Assembly: GCF_029211325.2 (NCBI RefSeq)
Contig: NZ_CP135996.1
Location: forward strand, 1,860,001 to 1,924,000
DNA: 64,000 nucleotides
Source of the DNA: Caproicibacterium argilliputei
Lineage (GTDB): Bacteria > Bacillota > Clostridia > Oscillospirales > Acutalibacteraceae
Reading direction: 5' to 3'
Shown here: one piece after another, positions 15,294-23,573 of the stretch
Layout of the letters: each line of letters opens with the position of its first letter
How positions within the stretch are numbered: position 1 is the stretch's first letter
The notes under the pieces: generated by a model
The model's input: only the letters and a program-made list of their open reading frames with translations
What the model was told of the DNA's origin: nothing
Database searches by the model: none
Position numbers and translations under genes: made by a program

Positions 15294-17019
15294 CCTCTTT
15301 CACACTGTTCTGAAGCGCCCAGATTTTATAGTAAAATCCGCGGTTTTTCAGCAGTTCCTCGTGTGTGCCGTGCTCGATAATCCTGCCGTTATCCAGAATC
15401 AGAATTTCATCCGCATCTTGTACAGAAGAAACGCGCTGGGCAATCACCACTTTGGTGCACAGGAAGTCAAGACTGTGCAGCTGCCCTTGTATGTACTGCT
15501 CCGTTTCCATATCCACTGCGGAAGTCGTGTCATCCAAAACCAACACGGAGGGCCGCATGGCCAACGCACGCGCCAGAGAAATGCGCTGCTTCTGCCCGCC
15601 GGAAAGACCGACACCGCGCTCACCGATCAGCGTGTCATACCCCTCGGAAAGCCGGCGGATGAAGCCGTCTGCATCTGCCGCACGGGCACACGCCACCACG
15701 CCTTCTTCCGAAAGGTCAGCCTGCCCGTATGCAATGTTCCCCTCCACGGTGTCGGAAAACAGGAACACATCCTGCATAGCCACCGCCATGTTTTTGCGCA
15801 GAAAGGAAAGCGGATACTTCTGTACATCCTTTCCATCCAGCAGCACCGTGCCCTGTGTTGGTTCGTAAGCGCGCGTCATCAGGTTGACAAGGCTGGTTTT
15901 TCCGCTGCCTGTGGTTCCCATAATGCCGAGCGTTTCCCCCGGCTTTATATGAAAGCTGACGTCTGTCACAGCGTCTTTCCCATCCACGCGGAACGTGACG
16001 CCGCGAAATTCAACGTCGCCCTTGGCGCGCTGCTTTGGCGCCTCCGCATCGCTGTGGTCCACAATGCTTGGCACCGCGTAAAACACCTCCATAACCATAT
16101 CGCAGGAGGCAAAGAAACGTTGAATATCGTTAATCAGCATACCGAGATTTCGCAGCGGGTTGGCAAGCGCCCAGGTCAGGGACGAAAATGCCAGCATTTC
16201 GCCCGCGGAAAGCGTCCCCTGAATCATAAAATACCCGCCGACCAGCAGCGTTGTCACTGACAGTGACTGCGAAAGCAGGTCAATAAACGGCTGAATTTTT
16301 ACACCGACATAGCTGACCTTCAGGTTTTCCTTGCGAAACTCTTCGTTCCGCTCTTCAAACTTCTGCTTTTCAAACGCTTCCCGCGCGAAAGCTTTGACCA
16401 CGCGGTTTCCCTCAATGTTTTCCTGCGCAACCGTGTTTAAGCTTGAAAGCTTTGCGCGCAGATTCACATACATTGGGTGAACGATTTTGGAAAAAGCCAT
16501 GGTAATCAGCAGAATGAACGGCGTGATTGCCGCCAGGCACAGCGTGAGCGGAACATTGACGGTAAAAAAGTAAATAATCGTGACGGCAAAAATGACGACA
16601 GAATCCACCACGCTGTAAGAAATCCACGCCGTGGAGTGGCGGATCATGTCCAGGTCGTTTGTCATGCGGGTCATCAGGTCGCCTGTACGCATCCGCCCGA
16701 AGAAACGATAATCTTCGTTCTGAATCACATCATAAAGCCGCGTACGCACATCGTCCAGCATCTGCTGACTGTTCTTTTCCAACAGGACAATCATCAGGTA
16801 GCGAAGGGACAGCCGAATCACCTCCGCCGCAAGCATCAGCCCCAGCAGCGGCAGCAATTTTGCGGTGTTTTGCGGGGTAATGACTTCATCAATGAGCTTT
16901 TGCGAAAGCATGGGATTGATAATCAGCATTGCCGAGGTCACCGCAGATAGGCACAAACCGATAATCAGGTAGCGCCGCTTGGGGCCCATGTACTTCCAAA
17001 GCCATTTCAGCTCCAGCAT
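15274..17019 (-). CDS. ABC exporter half-transporter, subunit with degenerate ATPase site
   Basis: 581 residues: six-helix exporter domain, then an ATPase with Walker A GTTGSGKTS and signature LSGGQKQR. The residue after Walker B is Asp, not the catalytic Glu (VLVLDDTTSAVD), and the H-loop His is Gln (IAQRVSS). Such substitutions mark the non-catalytic half of heterodimeric exporters such as BmrC/BmrD and TM287/288. GAGGAGG seven nt upstream selects the ATG at 17019. Its promoter is at 17074-17102. Confidence 0.93.
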   Translation of the reverse strand: MLELKWLWKYMGPKRRYLIIGLCLSAVTSAMLIINPMLSQKLIDEVITPQNTAKLLPLLGLMLAAEVIRLSLRYLMIVLLEKNSQQMLDDVRTRLYDVIQNEDYRFFGRMRTGDLMTRMTNDLDMIRHSTAWISYSVVDSVVIFAVTIIYFFTVNVPLTLCLAAITPFILLITMAFSKIVHPMYVNLRAKLSSLNTVAQENIEGNRVVKAFAREAFEKQKFEERNEEFRKENLKVSYVGVKIQPFIDLLSQSLSVTTLLVGGYFMIQGTLSAGEMLAFSSLTWALANPLRNLGMLINDIQRFFASCDMVMEVFYAVPSIVDHSDAEAPKQRAKGDVEFRGVTFRVDGKDAVTDVSFHIKPGETLGIMGTTGSGKTSLVNLMTRAYEPTQGTVLLDGKDVQKYPLSFLRKNMAVAMQDVFLFSDTVEGNIAYGQADLSEEGVVACARAADADGFIRRLSEGYDTLIGERGVGLSGGQKQRISLARALAMRPSVLVLDDTTSAVDMETEQYIQGQLHSLDFLCTKVVIAQRVSSVQDADEILILDNGRIIEHGTHEELLKNRGFYYKIWALQNSVKEGEPIGA

Positions 17020-17073
17020 TCTTTTTCCTCCTCGTTTTCGGTGAAACGACCACCTTTTTTTCAAAACCACTGT

Positions 17074-17102
17074 ATTATAAGGGGTTTTGAAAGGGAATAC
17101 AA
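17074..17102 (-). promoter_or_regulatory. Sigma-A promoter of the ABC exporter operon
   Basis: TTGTAT (17097-17102) and TATAAT (17074-17079) on the minus strand are 17 bp apart, 55 nt upstream of the first start codon. Confidence 0.7.
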
Positions 17103-17195
17103 GACCTTTTGCAAAAAAGAATTCTTTTTTTCTGAATCCCCTGAAAAGCCTGCGAAAGCAGCTGATAAATTGCTATGCTAATTTGACTAATTCTT

Positions 17196-17211
17196 ATGTA
17201 ACCGATTACAT
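17196..17211. promoter_or_regulatory. Palindrome matching the cre consensus
   Basis: ATGTAACCGATTACAT fits every fixed position of the catabolite-responsive element consensus WTGNAANCGNWNNCAW and is nearly a perfect palindrome. It lies about 95 bp upstream of the exporter promoter, too far for simple repression there. Another LacI- or MarR-type protein could equally bind it. Confidence 0.4.
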
Positions 17212-17229
17212 TTCCCCATAGAAAACGCA

Positions 17230-17272
17230 AAAAAGCGGGTCGGCAGCGGAACCCTCCGCCACCGACCCGTTC
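17230..17272 (-). terminator. Terminator of the hybrid sensor kinase gene
   Basis: On the minus strand CGGGTCGG and GGCGGA arms pair with TCCGC and CCGACCCG, followed by six T. It begins 3-5 nt after the kinase stop codon. Confidence 0.85.
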
Positions 17273-17274
17273 GG

Positions 17275-20034
17275 TTAATTTGAGCCGTTCGCCAGCCATT
17301 TCTCCAGTTCTTCGAACAGTTGCCGCGGCTCAATCGGCTTTGCCAGATGCGCATTCATGCCCGCCTGCATGGACTCGCGCACATCCTCATCGAATGCATT
17401 GGCTGACATCGCAAGCATTGGAACGGTTTTCGCATCTGCACGATTCAGGGCACGAATGGCACGCGCCGCCTCCAGACCGTTCATAATCGGCATACGGATA
17501 TCCATGAGCACCGCGCTGTAGTAATGGTCCGGCGACGCGGCGAACCGTTCAACTGCTTCCCTGCCGTCTGCCGCGCGTTCTGGCAGGATTCCGCGGCTGC
17601 GCAGAAGCCTGCAGGTAATCTCCGCGTTCAGCGGATGATCTTCCGCAAGCAGCACGTGCTGTCCTGCCAAGGCAAGCTGGCAGGAGGCTGTATCTGTTTC
17701 TTCTCCCTGCAGTGTATGCGGCACCTCTGGCAGCCGCAGATCCACGGTAAAGGTGCTGCCTTCACCCAATTCACTTTGTACCGACACGGTACCGTCCATC
17801 ATCTCCACCAAATTTTTGACAATGGACAGTCCCAGTCCAGTGCCCGTTTGTTCCGGCATCCGCCGGTTGTGCTCCTGCTCAAATGGGTGGAATATCCGCT
17901 GCATAAATGCCTCGCTCATCCCAATTCCATAGTCCTGCACAGTCACACAGACATGAACCATGTGATTCTCTTCTCTAACATAGTTCTGTGTAAAGCGCAC
18001 TCTGCCGCCGTGATTTGAAAATTTCACCGCATTTGTAAGCAGGTTTAAAAGCACCTGCTGCATATGCAGCCTGTCAAACCGCAGGCAGGACACCTGCGCG
18101 CCCTTTTTGTCCGTCACTAACCGAATCTGCTTTTCTTCCAACAGCGGTCGCATGATGGTATCAATTGATTGATAGAAAGGTTCCAGTTCCACCGGCTCCG
18201 GGTGCAACTGTACTTTTTTATTTTCAATACGCGACATATCCAAAATATCGTTAATCAAACTGAGCAGGTAGGTGCTTGAAGAATTGATTTTGCTAAAATA
18301 TTCTTTTACGGGAGGCTCCGTACATTCCTCACTGCCCAAATGTGCCAACCCTAAGATGGCACTCATCGGCGTGCGCAGGTCATGGCTCATGCGTGCCAGA
18401 AAATCACTTTTGGCACGCATGGCAGACTCCAGCTGTTTGTTCTTTCGCTTCACCGCCGCATTGGACACCCCAAACAGAACCAGCAGCACCGCCGCCGCAG
18501 TCACGGAAATGCTGAACCCAACGAGAATTTCTGGATTCAGTTGAAAATAATCAAACAAAGACATTTTCTCCGATTCATAGGTAACCGCAAAGATGCTTTT
18601 AATCTGTGATGGCGGAATGCAGCCGATTGCCTTATTAAAAATCGAAATTAAAATTGCATTCTCTTTTTTAGAAATGCCGACCGCATACTGCTGCCGGCCC
18701 TTGTCATCCATGATAAACGACAGCCTGCTGCTGTACTTCGGCTGTGAGGAAAAGTAATCCCCTTCTATACGGTTGCAGTAGGTCACATCCGCCTCTCCCC
18801 GCAGTACCAAATCAATAGCCTGGTCGGTTGTGTCGCAGGGAATCAGAGTCTGCCCTTTGACATTGCTGCAAAGGTACATCTGATAGGAATCTTTCAGTAC
18901 AGCGGCGGTCTGCTGTGCGGTACTGCCAGCCAGTGTAATGCGGTAACTGCCCATGGAAAGGAACGGCTGCGTCAGCCACATATTCTGCGTCTTTGTCCAA
19001 TTCACATCCCGATTGATTGGCAGGATGGCGTCTGCCTCCCCGGATGCCAACTTATCGTAAGCTGCCTGCACAGAATCCACCCGCAGCAGGCGAATTTGGA
19101 TGCCCATTTTCTGCTTGAGCTGGTCAATAAACGTCTGCATACTTTGCAGTTCCCGCTCCCGCTGAAACTCACCGTTCACCACAACGGTGACTTCCGGATT
19201 CAGCCCAAGATACTTTGCTTCCGAAATGGTATAAGCGGGCATCACATTTTTTCCAACTGAAAAATAATCCATCTCCAAGTCGTCCATGAAGTGCGGCGTA
19301 TTCAGTTCCACCTGTCGCAGCGCGTAATTAAAAGTTTTCATCAGGGCGGTATTTCCCTTTTTGGCGGCTATGTAAACATCCGAACTGGGCAGCTGCGCAA
19401 TTACTTTGCAGTTTGTGAGCGTTTGGTTCGAACTCGCCAGCATTGCGTTGATTTCTCCGTTTTCCAAAGCGCTGCGCAGCGCATGGAGGTCAGAGTAAAC
19501 CGCTTTCAGCTTGACACTGCACCCGTGTTTCTGCAGGTACTGAACCAGGCTGCTGTTGTCCTGGCTGCTGCGCAGCGCACCGACTGTCATCTCGTTCCAG
19601 CGCGCAAAATCATTAAAATAGTAGCCAGCATTCGGCTTTACCAGCAGCACCGCATTGTCCCTGCAGAACACATCCGCAGAAAACTCATACTGCTTCTTTG
19701 CCTGCTCTGTTTTCTGCACCGGTAAAAACAAATCAATCTTCCCTGCCTGCAGCTGCTTGTATCCGTCTTCATAAGAAGTTTTGACAAAGGTGTAGGTCTG
19801 TCCGGTATACATTGAAATCTCACGCATCAGTTCGCAGGCATAGCCGGTGCTGTTTCCCTGGTCGTCCACCTCAAAAAAGCCACTCATCTCCGGACAGCCA
19901 ACTCTAATGGCGCGGCTCCCCTGTGTGCTGTCGGGCACTGCCACAAACACCGTCCCCGCCTTTGCCATACCAAGCAGAAACACCAAAAGGAGCAAAGAAA
20001 AGAAAGCCGCCGCCCCACGTCTGATTCGAACCAT
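17275..20034 (-). CDS. Hybrid sensor histidine kinase with two periplasmic-binding-type sensor domains
   Basis: 919 residues. After a signal-anchor helix, two tandem SBP_bac_3-like domains face outside (the first begins IRVGCPEMSGFF, the second EVTVVVNGEFQ). A second transmembrane helix (ILVGFSISVTAAAVLLVLFG) leads to the phosphoacceptor helix with His551 (ARMSHDLRTP), an ATPase domain (GTGLGLSIVKNLVE) and a C-terminal receiver with Asp845 (VLMDIRMP). The order matches BvgS/EvgS-like sensors, but there is no PAS or Hpt domain. No response regulator is adjacent. A GGGGGG ribosome site supports ATG 20034. The ligand is likely a small molecule such as an amino acid. Confidence 0.93.
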   Translation of the reverse strand: MVRIRRGAAAFFSLLLLVFLLGMAKAGTVFVAVPDSTQGSRAIRVGCPEMSGFFEVDDQGNSTGYACELMREISMYTGQTYTFVKTSYEDGYKQLQAGKIDLFLPVQKTEQAKKQYEFSADVFCRDNAVLLVKPNAGYYFNDFARWNEMTVGALRSSQDNSSLVQYLQKHGCSVKLKAVYSDLHALRSALENGEINAMLASSNQTLTNCKVIAQLPSSDVYIAAKKGNTALMKTFNYALRQVELNTPHFMDDLEMDYFSVGKNVMPAYTISEAKYLGLNPEVTVVVNGEFQRERELQSMQTFIDQLKQKMGIQIRLLRVDSVQAAYDKLASGEADAILPINRDVNWTKTQNMWLTQPFLSMGSYRITLAGSTAQQTAAVLKDSYQMYLCSNVKGQTLIPCDTTDQAIDLVLRGEADVTYCNRIEGDYFSSQPKYSSRLSFIMDDKGRQQYAVGISKKENAILISIFNKAIGCIPPSQIKSIFAVTYESEKMSLFDYFQLNPEILVGFSISVTAAAVLLVLFGVSNAAVKRKNKQLESAMRAKSDFLARMSHDLRTPMSAILGLAHLGSEECTEPPVKEYFSKINSSSTYLLSLINDILDMSRIENKKVQLHPEPVELEPFYQSIDTIMRPLLEEKQIRLVTDKKGAQVSCLRFDRLHMQQVLLNLLTNAVKFSNHGGRVRFTQNYVREENHMVHVCVTVQDYGIGMSEAFMQRIFHPFEQEHNRRMPEQTGTGLGLSIVKNLVEMMDGTVSVQSELGEGSTFTVDLRLPEVPHTLQGEETDTASCQLALAGQHVLLAEDHPLNAEITCRLLRSRGILPERAADGREAVERFAASPDHYYSAVLMDIRMPIMNGLEAARAIRALNRADAKTVPMLAMSANAFDEDVRESMQAGMNAHLAKPIEPRQLFEELEKWLANGSN

Positions 20035-20073
20035 CCCTGACCCCCCTGTTCCATCCGCAAAAACTGCGGCTTT

Positions 20074-20102
20074 ATTATACCACACTATTCCTGCCTTTCC
20101 AA
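20074..20102 (-). promoter_or_regulatory. Sigma-A promoter of the hybrid sensor kinase
   Basis: TTGGAA (20097-20102) and TATAAT (20074-20079) on the minus strand are 17 bp apart, giving a leader of about 30 nt with a small CCGCA/TGCGG hairpin. Confidence 0.7.
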
Positions 20103-20115
20103 GTTGCGCCGCAGC

Positions 20116-20152
20116 CCAAAAACAGCCCACCGCAAAAACGCGGCAGGCTGTC
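20116..20152 (-). terminator. Terminator after the acetyltransferase gene
   Basis: On the minus strand ACAGCCTGCCGC pairs with GCGGTGGGCTGT around a short T-rich loop, followed by TTTTT. Confidence 0.7.
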
Positions 20153-20160
20153 AAACCAAA

Positions 20161-20769
20161 TCAATAATCCTTTACATCAAAAACGCGGTCTTTATAGTAA
20201 TACTTCCGGTCTTCCTCGGTAATCTGCCGCAGAATCCGGCAGGGACTGCCGACCGCAATCACGTTGTCCGGCAGGTCTTTGGTCACCACACTGCCCGAAC
20301 CAATCACCACGTTGCTGCCAATGTGCACGCCCGGATTGATAACGCTGCTGCCGCCAATCCAGACGTTATCGCCAATGGTCACACCGATGCCGTATTCATA
20401 GCCGGAGTTGCGGGAATCCGGGTGAATGGGGTGCCCCGCCGTGTAAATCGACACATTCGGTGCAATCTGTGCGTTGGCGCCAATCACGACTTTGCCGACA
20501 TCCAGCACCGTAAAGTTGTAGTTGGCAAAAAAGTTTTCACCGACTTCTATGTTTTTTCCGTAGTCACAGTGGAACGGCTGCTCCACACAAATTGCTTCTC
20601 CCGTTCTGCCTAAAATTTCTTTGATGCGCCGTGTCAGTTCCCCCGTTTGGTCCGGACTGCAGAGATTGTAGGCATGGATTTTCCGTTTGTTTTCCATACG
20701 CTCCTCAGCAAGTCCGTCCATCCATGCCTTGTACGGCAAACCCGCCTGCATCCGTTCTTTTTGATTCAT
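20161..20769 (-). CDS. maa: Maltose/galactoside O-acetyltransferase family, hexapeptide-repeat enzyme
   Basis: 202 residues. The N-terminal helical cap starts MNQKERMQAGLPYKAWM; the left-handed beta-helix carries hexapeptide repeats (VVIGANAQIAPNVSIYTAGHP with the catalytic His, then VTIGDNVWIGGSSVINPGV). It transfers acetyl from acetyl-CoA to a sugar hydroxyl, perhaps for detoxification of non-metabolised sugars. GGAGG six nt upstream fixes the ATG at 20769, within a TGA/ATG overlap with a 24-codon frame. The larger open frame back to 21306 crosses the HsmA-type gene and is not used. Confidence 0.92.
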   Translation of the reverse strand: MNQKERMQAGLPYKAWMDGLAEERMENKRKIHAYNLCSPDQTGELTRRIKEILGRTGEAICVEQPFHCDYGKNIEVGENFFANYNFTVLDVGKVVIGANAQIAPNVSIYTAGHPIHPDSRNSGYEYGIGVTIGDNVWIGGSSVINPGVHIGSNVVIGSGSVVTKDLPDNVIAVGSPCRILRQITEEDRKYYYKDRVFDVKDY

Positions 20770-20840
20770 TTGCCAACCTCCTTCACACATTGGACATTCT
20801 GCCGACGGCGTCCTTGATGCACGGCAGTCGCAATCGTCAT
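20766..20840 (-). CDS. Possible 24-codon leader peptide upstream of the acetyltransferase
   Basis: The frame MTIATAVHQGRRRQNVQCVKEVGK has a strong TAAGGAGG site seven nt before its ATG, and its TGA overlaps the ATG of the acetyltransferase gene (ATGA). This is the arrangement of a translationally coupled leader. The peptide resembles nothing I know, and it may only be the remnant of a longer gene. Confidence 0.35.
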   Translation of the reverse strand: MTIATAVHQGRRRQNVQCVKEVGK

Positions 20841-20852
20841 CGTTCTGCCTCC

Positions 20853-21245
20853 TTAAACCATTCCCAAAAGCATCCCCAGCACATAAGGCACCAGCCAAAC
20901 AGCCCAAACCACGATGCTGAAGCGATGAAAGTTTGCGCGCAGCTTGTCGGAACCTTTGACCAGCACATAAACCGCCCAGCACGCATGGAACAGCATCAGC
21001 AGAATCGCCGCTGTGCCAGTAACGCCGTGGAGGGCAAGCTCCCACGCCGGCTTCTGTACGGTTCCAATCTGCGCAAGCTGCCGCATGAGCAGCGTGCCGG
21101 TCGTGTCGCACAAAAAGCCCAGCCAAAACAGCACCACGTGCGCACCGGTTAAAGTACCGCGCCTTCGCTCCCAAAACACACCAATTGTATAAAACACAAG
21201 CGCCGCTGTAATGGCCCCAACAGCAGCAGGCAGGATTCCGTTCAT
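20853..21245 (-). CDS. HsmA-type (TIGR03987) four-helix membrane protein
   Basis: 130 residues with four transmembrane helices and the family pattern FYTIGVFWERRRGTL, FWLGFLCDTTGTLLM and LHGVTGTAAILLMLFHACWA. The biochemical role of this conserved family is not established. It heads the short transcript that continues into the leader frame and acetyltransferase; its promoter is at 21278-21306. Confidence 0.82.
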   Translation of the reverse strand: MNGILPAAVGAITAALVFYTIGVFWERRRGTLTGAHVVLFWLGFLCDTTGTLLMRQLAQIGTVQKPAWELALHGVTGTAAILLMLFHACWAVYVLVKGSDKLRANFHRFSIVVWAVWLVPYVLGMLLGMV

Positions 21246-21277
21246 AACCGCCTCCGGTATACAGAAGATTTTTCCCT

Positions 21278-21306
21278 ATTATGGCAGAACGGCTCCCGTT
21301 CGTCAA
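21278..21306 (-). promoter_or_regulatory. Sigma-A promoter of the HsmA-type gene
   Basis: TTGACG (21301-21306) and CATAAT (21278-21283) on the minus strand are 17 bp apart. Confidence 0.6.
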
Positions 21307-21330
21307 GAGGAAAAGGGCATAGGAAACCGC

Positions 21331-22200
21331 TTAGGTACTGTCCTTTTTGCTTTTGCGCAGCACATTGCAAAGCGCCAGCAGAAAGAACAGGGCACCGGAA
21401 ATCGCCAGTACCAAGCCGTGCCCCCAAGCCGGCATAGTATGTCCCTGATACACATAAACCACACCCATGTACTCCTGAAATTGCCGGACGGTGCTTGATG
21501 GGACATTTGCAAAGCCGACCTCCATCGGCTGCCGCATGAGGATTCGCCGCATCAGTACCGCCGCGTGAGACGGTGGAAACAGCTTGATTACCGTCTGTAC
21601 AGAATCCGGCAGCGCGCCGATTGGCAGATAAATGCCCATTAAAAAGCCGATAAGCGTACCGACAATCGTGGTCGCCGTGGCAAATGCACTGGTCCTCTCA
21701 AAAAAACTGACGATGAAAAACACAAAGCAGCAGGAAGAAAAGGTTGCCAGCAGCAAAACCCCCAGGAACTGCAGCATCGGCACCGCCGCCAAGATACTGC
21801 CACCGTTTGACGCAATATAAACCTCGCCCAATATAAACGTAAACAGGCACAGAAGCGTGCCGATTGCAAAGGTGCTGAGGATGTAGCCGCCGACAATCCG
21901 CACACGGCTGACCGGAGCGGCAAAAAAATCGCGGCTGATTTTGCGAGCCTTATCCTCTACCATTCGGTCAAAGGCACCCATCGCGGCTGTCACAGAAGCA
22001 ACCGCCGCAATGCCCGCAATCAGCCAGCTGTTTGCCAGGACCTTTACCTGCGGAATCCCCTCCGGCAGCGACTGCAGCCAAATGTCATTCAGAAAGACCA
22101 CATACAGCCCCAGGATAATCAGCACAGTTAAAAAGGAAAAAAAGACGGCGCTTTTCTCCCGAAAAAAAAGCTTGATGTTTCTCGCCGCAAAATTCAACAT
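21331..22200 (-). CDS. ABC-2 type transporter permease
   Basis: 289 residues, six predicted transmembrane helices with the ABC-2 layout: first helix AVFFSFLTVLIILGLYVVF, a long loop, then a five-helix C-terminal block. It overlaps the ATPase gene by 7 nt and would form its membrane partner. The substrate is unknown; LytTR-DUF3021-ABC clusters often serve peptide resistance or bacteriocin export. Whether it is useful depends on the damaged ATPase gene upstream. Confidence 0.88.
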   Translation of the reverse strand: MLNFAARNIKLFFREKSAVFFSFLTVLIILGLYVVFLNDIWLQSLPEGIPQVKVLANSWLIAGIAAVASVTAAMGAFDRMVEDKARKISRDFFAAPVSRVRIVGGYILSTFAIGTLLCLFTFILGEVYIASNGGSILAAVPMLQFLGVLLLATFSSCCFVFFIVSFFERTSAFATATTIVGTLIGFLMGIYLPIGALPDSVQTVIKLFPPSHAAVLMRRILMRQPMEVGFANVPSSTVRQFQEYMGVVYVYQGHTMPAWGHGLVLAISGALFFLLALCNVLRKSKKDST

Positions 22201-23177
22201 GGGTTTTCTCCTCCTGTAATCTTCAGAAACACATCCTCCATGGTGCCATGCAGGACTTCAAAGCTTTCCAAATACATCTGTGCGCTCTGTAAAATCGGAA
22301 TTGCTGCCATCGTTGTGGGCAGGTCGGCCTCCCAGACACCTTTTTCCTCCGTGTACGGCAGGTGATACGTTTCCAGAATGTTTTGCAGTCCTTCCCGATC
22401 CTTTGGCAGCAGCCGCAGGCGGTCGGAGCTGTACTGCTGTTTCAGTTCGTAAGGCGTGCCTTTTGCCGCGATTTTTCCGCGATTCATCAAAAGAATGTAA
22501 TCCGCGCAGGCAGCCTCCTCCATGTAGTGCGTGGTCAGGAAAATTGTCATGCCGGTTTGCTTCTGCAACTGAAAAACTGTCTGCCACACGCTTTCCTTGG
22601 TTTTGGGGTCTAACCCCGTGGTTGGTTCGTCCAGAAAAAGCACCTTTGGCGTATGTACCAACGCCCGCGCAATATCCGCACGGCGGCGCTGCCCGCCGGA
22701 CAGTTTTCCGTAAGGGCGGTCCAAAAATTCCATAACGTCTGCCGTCACGGCTGCTTGCCGCACCGCCGCCTTTCTGGATGATTTGTCCATACCTTTGTAA
22801 AACCCGGCGCGAATCATCAGGTTTTCCCGTACGGTCAGCAGCGAATCCAGAATGCTGTCCTGAAACACCACCCCGATGCTGTTGCGTATCGCATTGTCCT
22901 CCCGCCCCAGCCGATGCCCATCCACCGTAACCGCACCGGCAGTCGGTTTCAGCAAGGTGCACAGCATATCAATTGTAGTGGACTTTCCGGCGCCGTTCGG
23001 CCCCAGAAAGGCAAACAGCTTGCCGGATTCCCGCAAGGGCAAAAGCGGCAACACGCCAAAACTGCACGGTAAGGTACCGAAAAGCGCGTGCAAAAAGCCG
23101 GTATAGCTCGCAGCTCCACACCGGCTTTCAGGACTTTTGACTCTTCGTTTCCTGCTCGATTTTATGGTTAATTTCAC
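22194..23177 (-). CDS. ABC transporter ATPase with replaced or lost N-terminus
   Basis: From about 23024 downward the sequence is a regular drug/peptide ABC ATPase: GKLFAFLGPNGAGKST (Walker A), LSGGQRRRADIARALV (signature), KVLFLDEPTTGLDP (Walker B) and LTTHYMEE (H-loop). The first about 25 residues of the fold, including beta strand 1 and the A-loop aromatic, are absent. The frame upstream is unrelated, crosses a terminator (23092-23128) and has no good start with a ribosome site; a GTG at 23052-23054 lacks one. A deletion between the DUF3021 gene and the ATPase is the simplest explanation, so the product may be inactive or unexpressed. Confidence 0.75.
   Translation of the reverse strand: MKLTIKSSRKRRVKSPESRCGAASYTGFLHALFGTLPCSFGVLPLLPLRESGKLFAFLGPNGAGKSTTIDMLCTLLKPTAGAVTVDGHRLGREDNAIRNSIGVVFQDSILDSLLTVRENLMIRAGFYKGMDKSSRKAAVRQAAVTADVMEFLDRPYGKLSGGQRRRADIARALVHTPKVLFLDEPTTGLDPKTKESVWQTVFQLQKQTGMTIFLTTHYMEEAACADYILLMNRGKIAAKGTPYELKQQYSSDRLRLLPKDREGLQNILETYHLPYTEEKGVWEADLPTTMAAIPILQSAQMYLESFEVLHGTMEDVFLKITGGENPC
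23092..23128 (-). terminator. Terminator between DUF3021 and the ABC ATPase
   Basis: AAAGCCGGT pairs with ACCGGCTTT around a 17-nt loop, followed by five T on the minus strand. The stem begins inside the DUF3021 stop codon. It would block read-through into the ATPase and permease genes. Confidence 0.75.
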
Positions 23178-23559
23178 TTGCGCACGCCACGCTCATTCGG
23201 TAAGCCGCAAAGTGAGTAACCGCATAAGTCGGCACCAATACCGGCAAAACCTCCGCCATGTGACGGAAATCAAACGGAAACATCTGGAACAGCGCTCCCT
23301 CTGAAAAAATCAGCACATAGCATATGCCAAAGCGCAGCAAAACCTCTGGAAGCAATGTTTCCACATTCGCTACGTCTAGAATCTTATCCGCCGCCGCCAT
23401 GCCCAGCGCTGTACTGACACACATACAGAGCAGCTCCAGAACCAGAGAATTGTTGAGCGGCGCCATCAGCCCACAGCTGGAAAAAAGGATAGAGCACAAA
23501 ACTGCGCTGGTAAAACTGCTGCAGGTAATCGTCCAAAAATGCCGCCATGCACCTTTCAT
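23128..23559 (-). CDS. DUF3021 membrane protein
   Basis: 143 residues with four transmembrane helices (TSAVLCSILFSS, LVLELLCMCVSTALGMA, VLLRFGICYVLIFSEGAL, VLVPTYAVTHFAAYRM). DUF3021 proteins are regularly encoded next to a LytTR regulator and are thought to control it from the membrane. The gene follows the LytTR gene after 14 nt. Confidence 0.87.
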   Translation of the reverse strand: MKGAWRHFWTITCSSFTSAVLCSILFSSCGLMAPLNNSLVLELLCMCVSTALGMAAADKILDVANVETLLPEVLLRFGICYVLIFSEGALFQMFPFDFRHMAEVLPVLVPTYAVTHFAAYRMSVACASEINHKIEQETKSQKS

Positions 23560-23573
23560 AGATTTGCCTCCTG

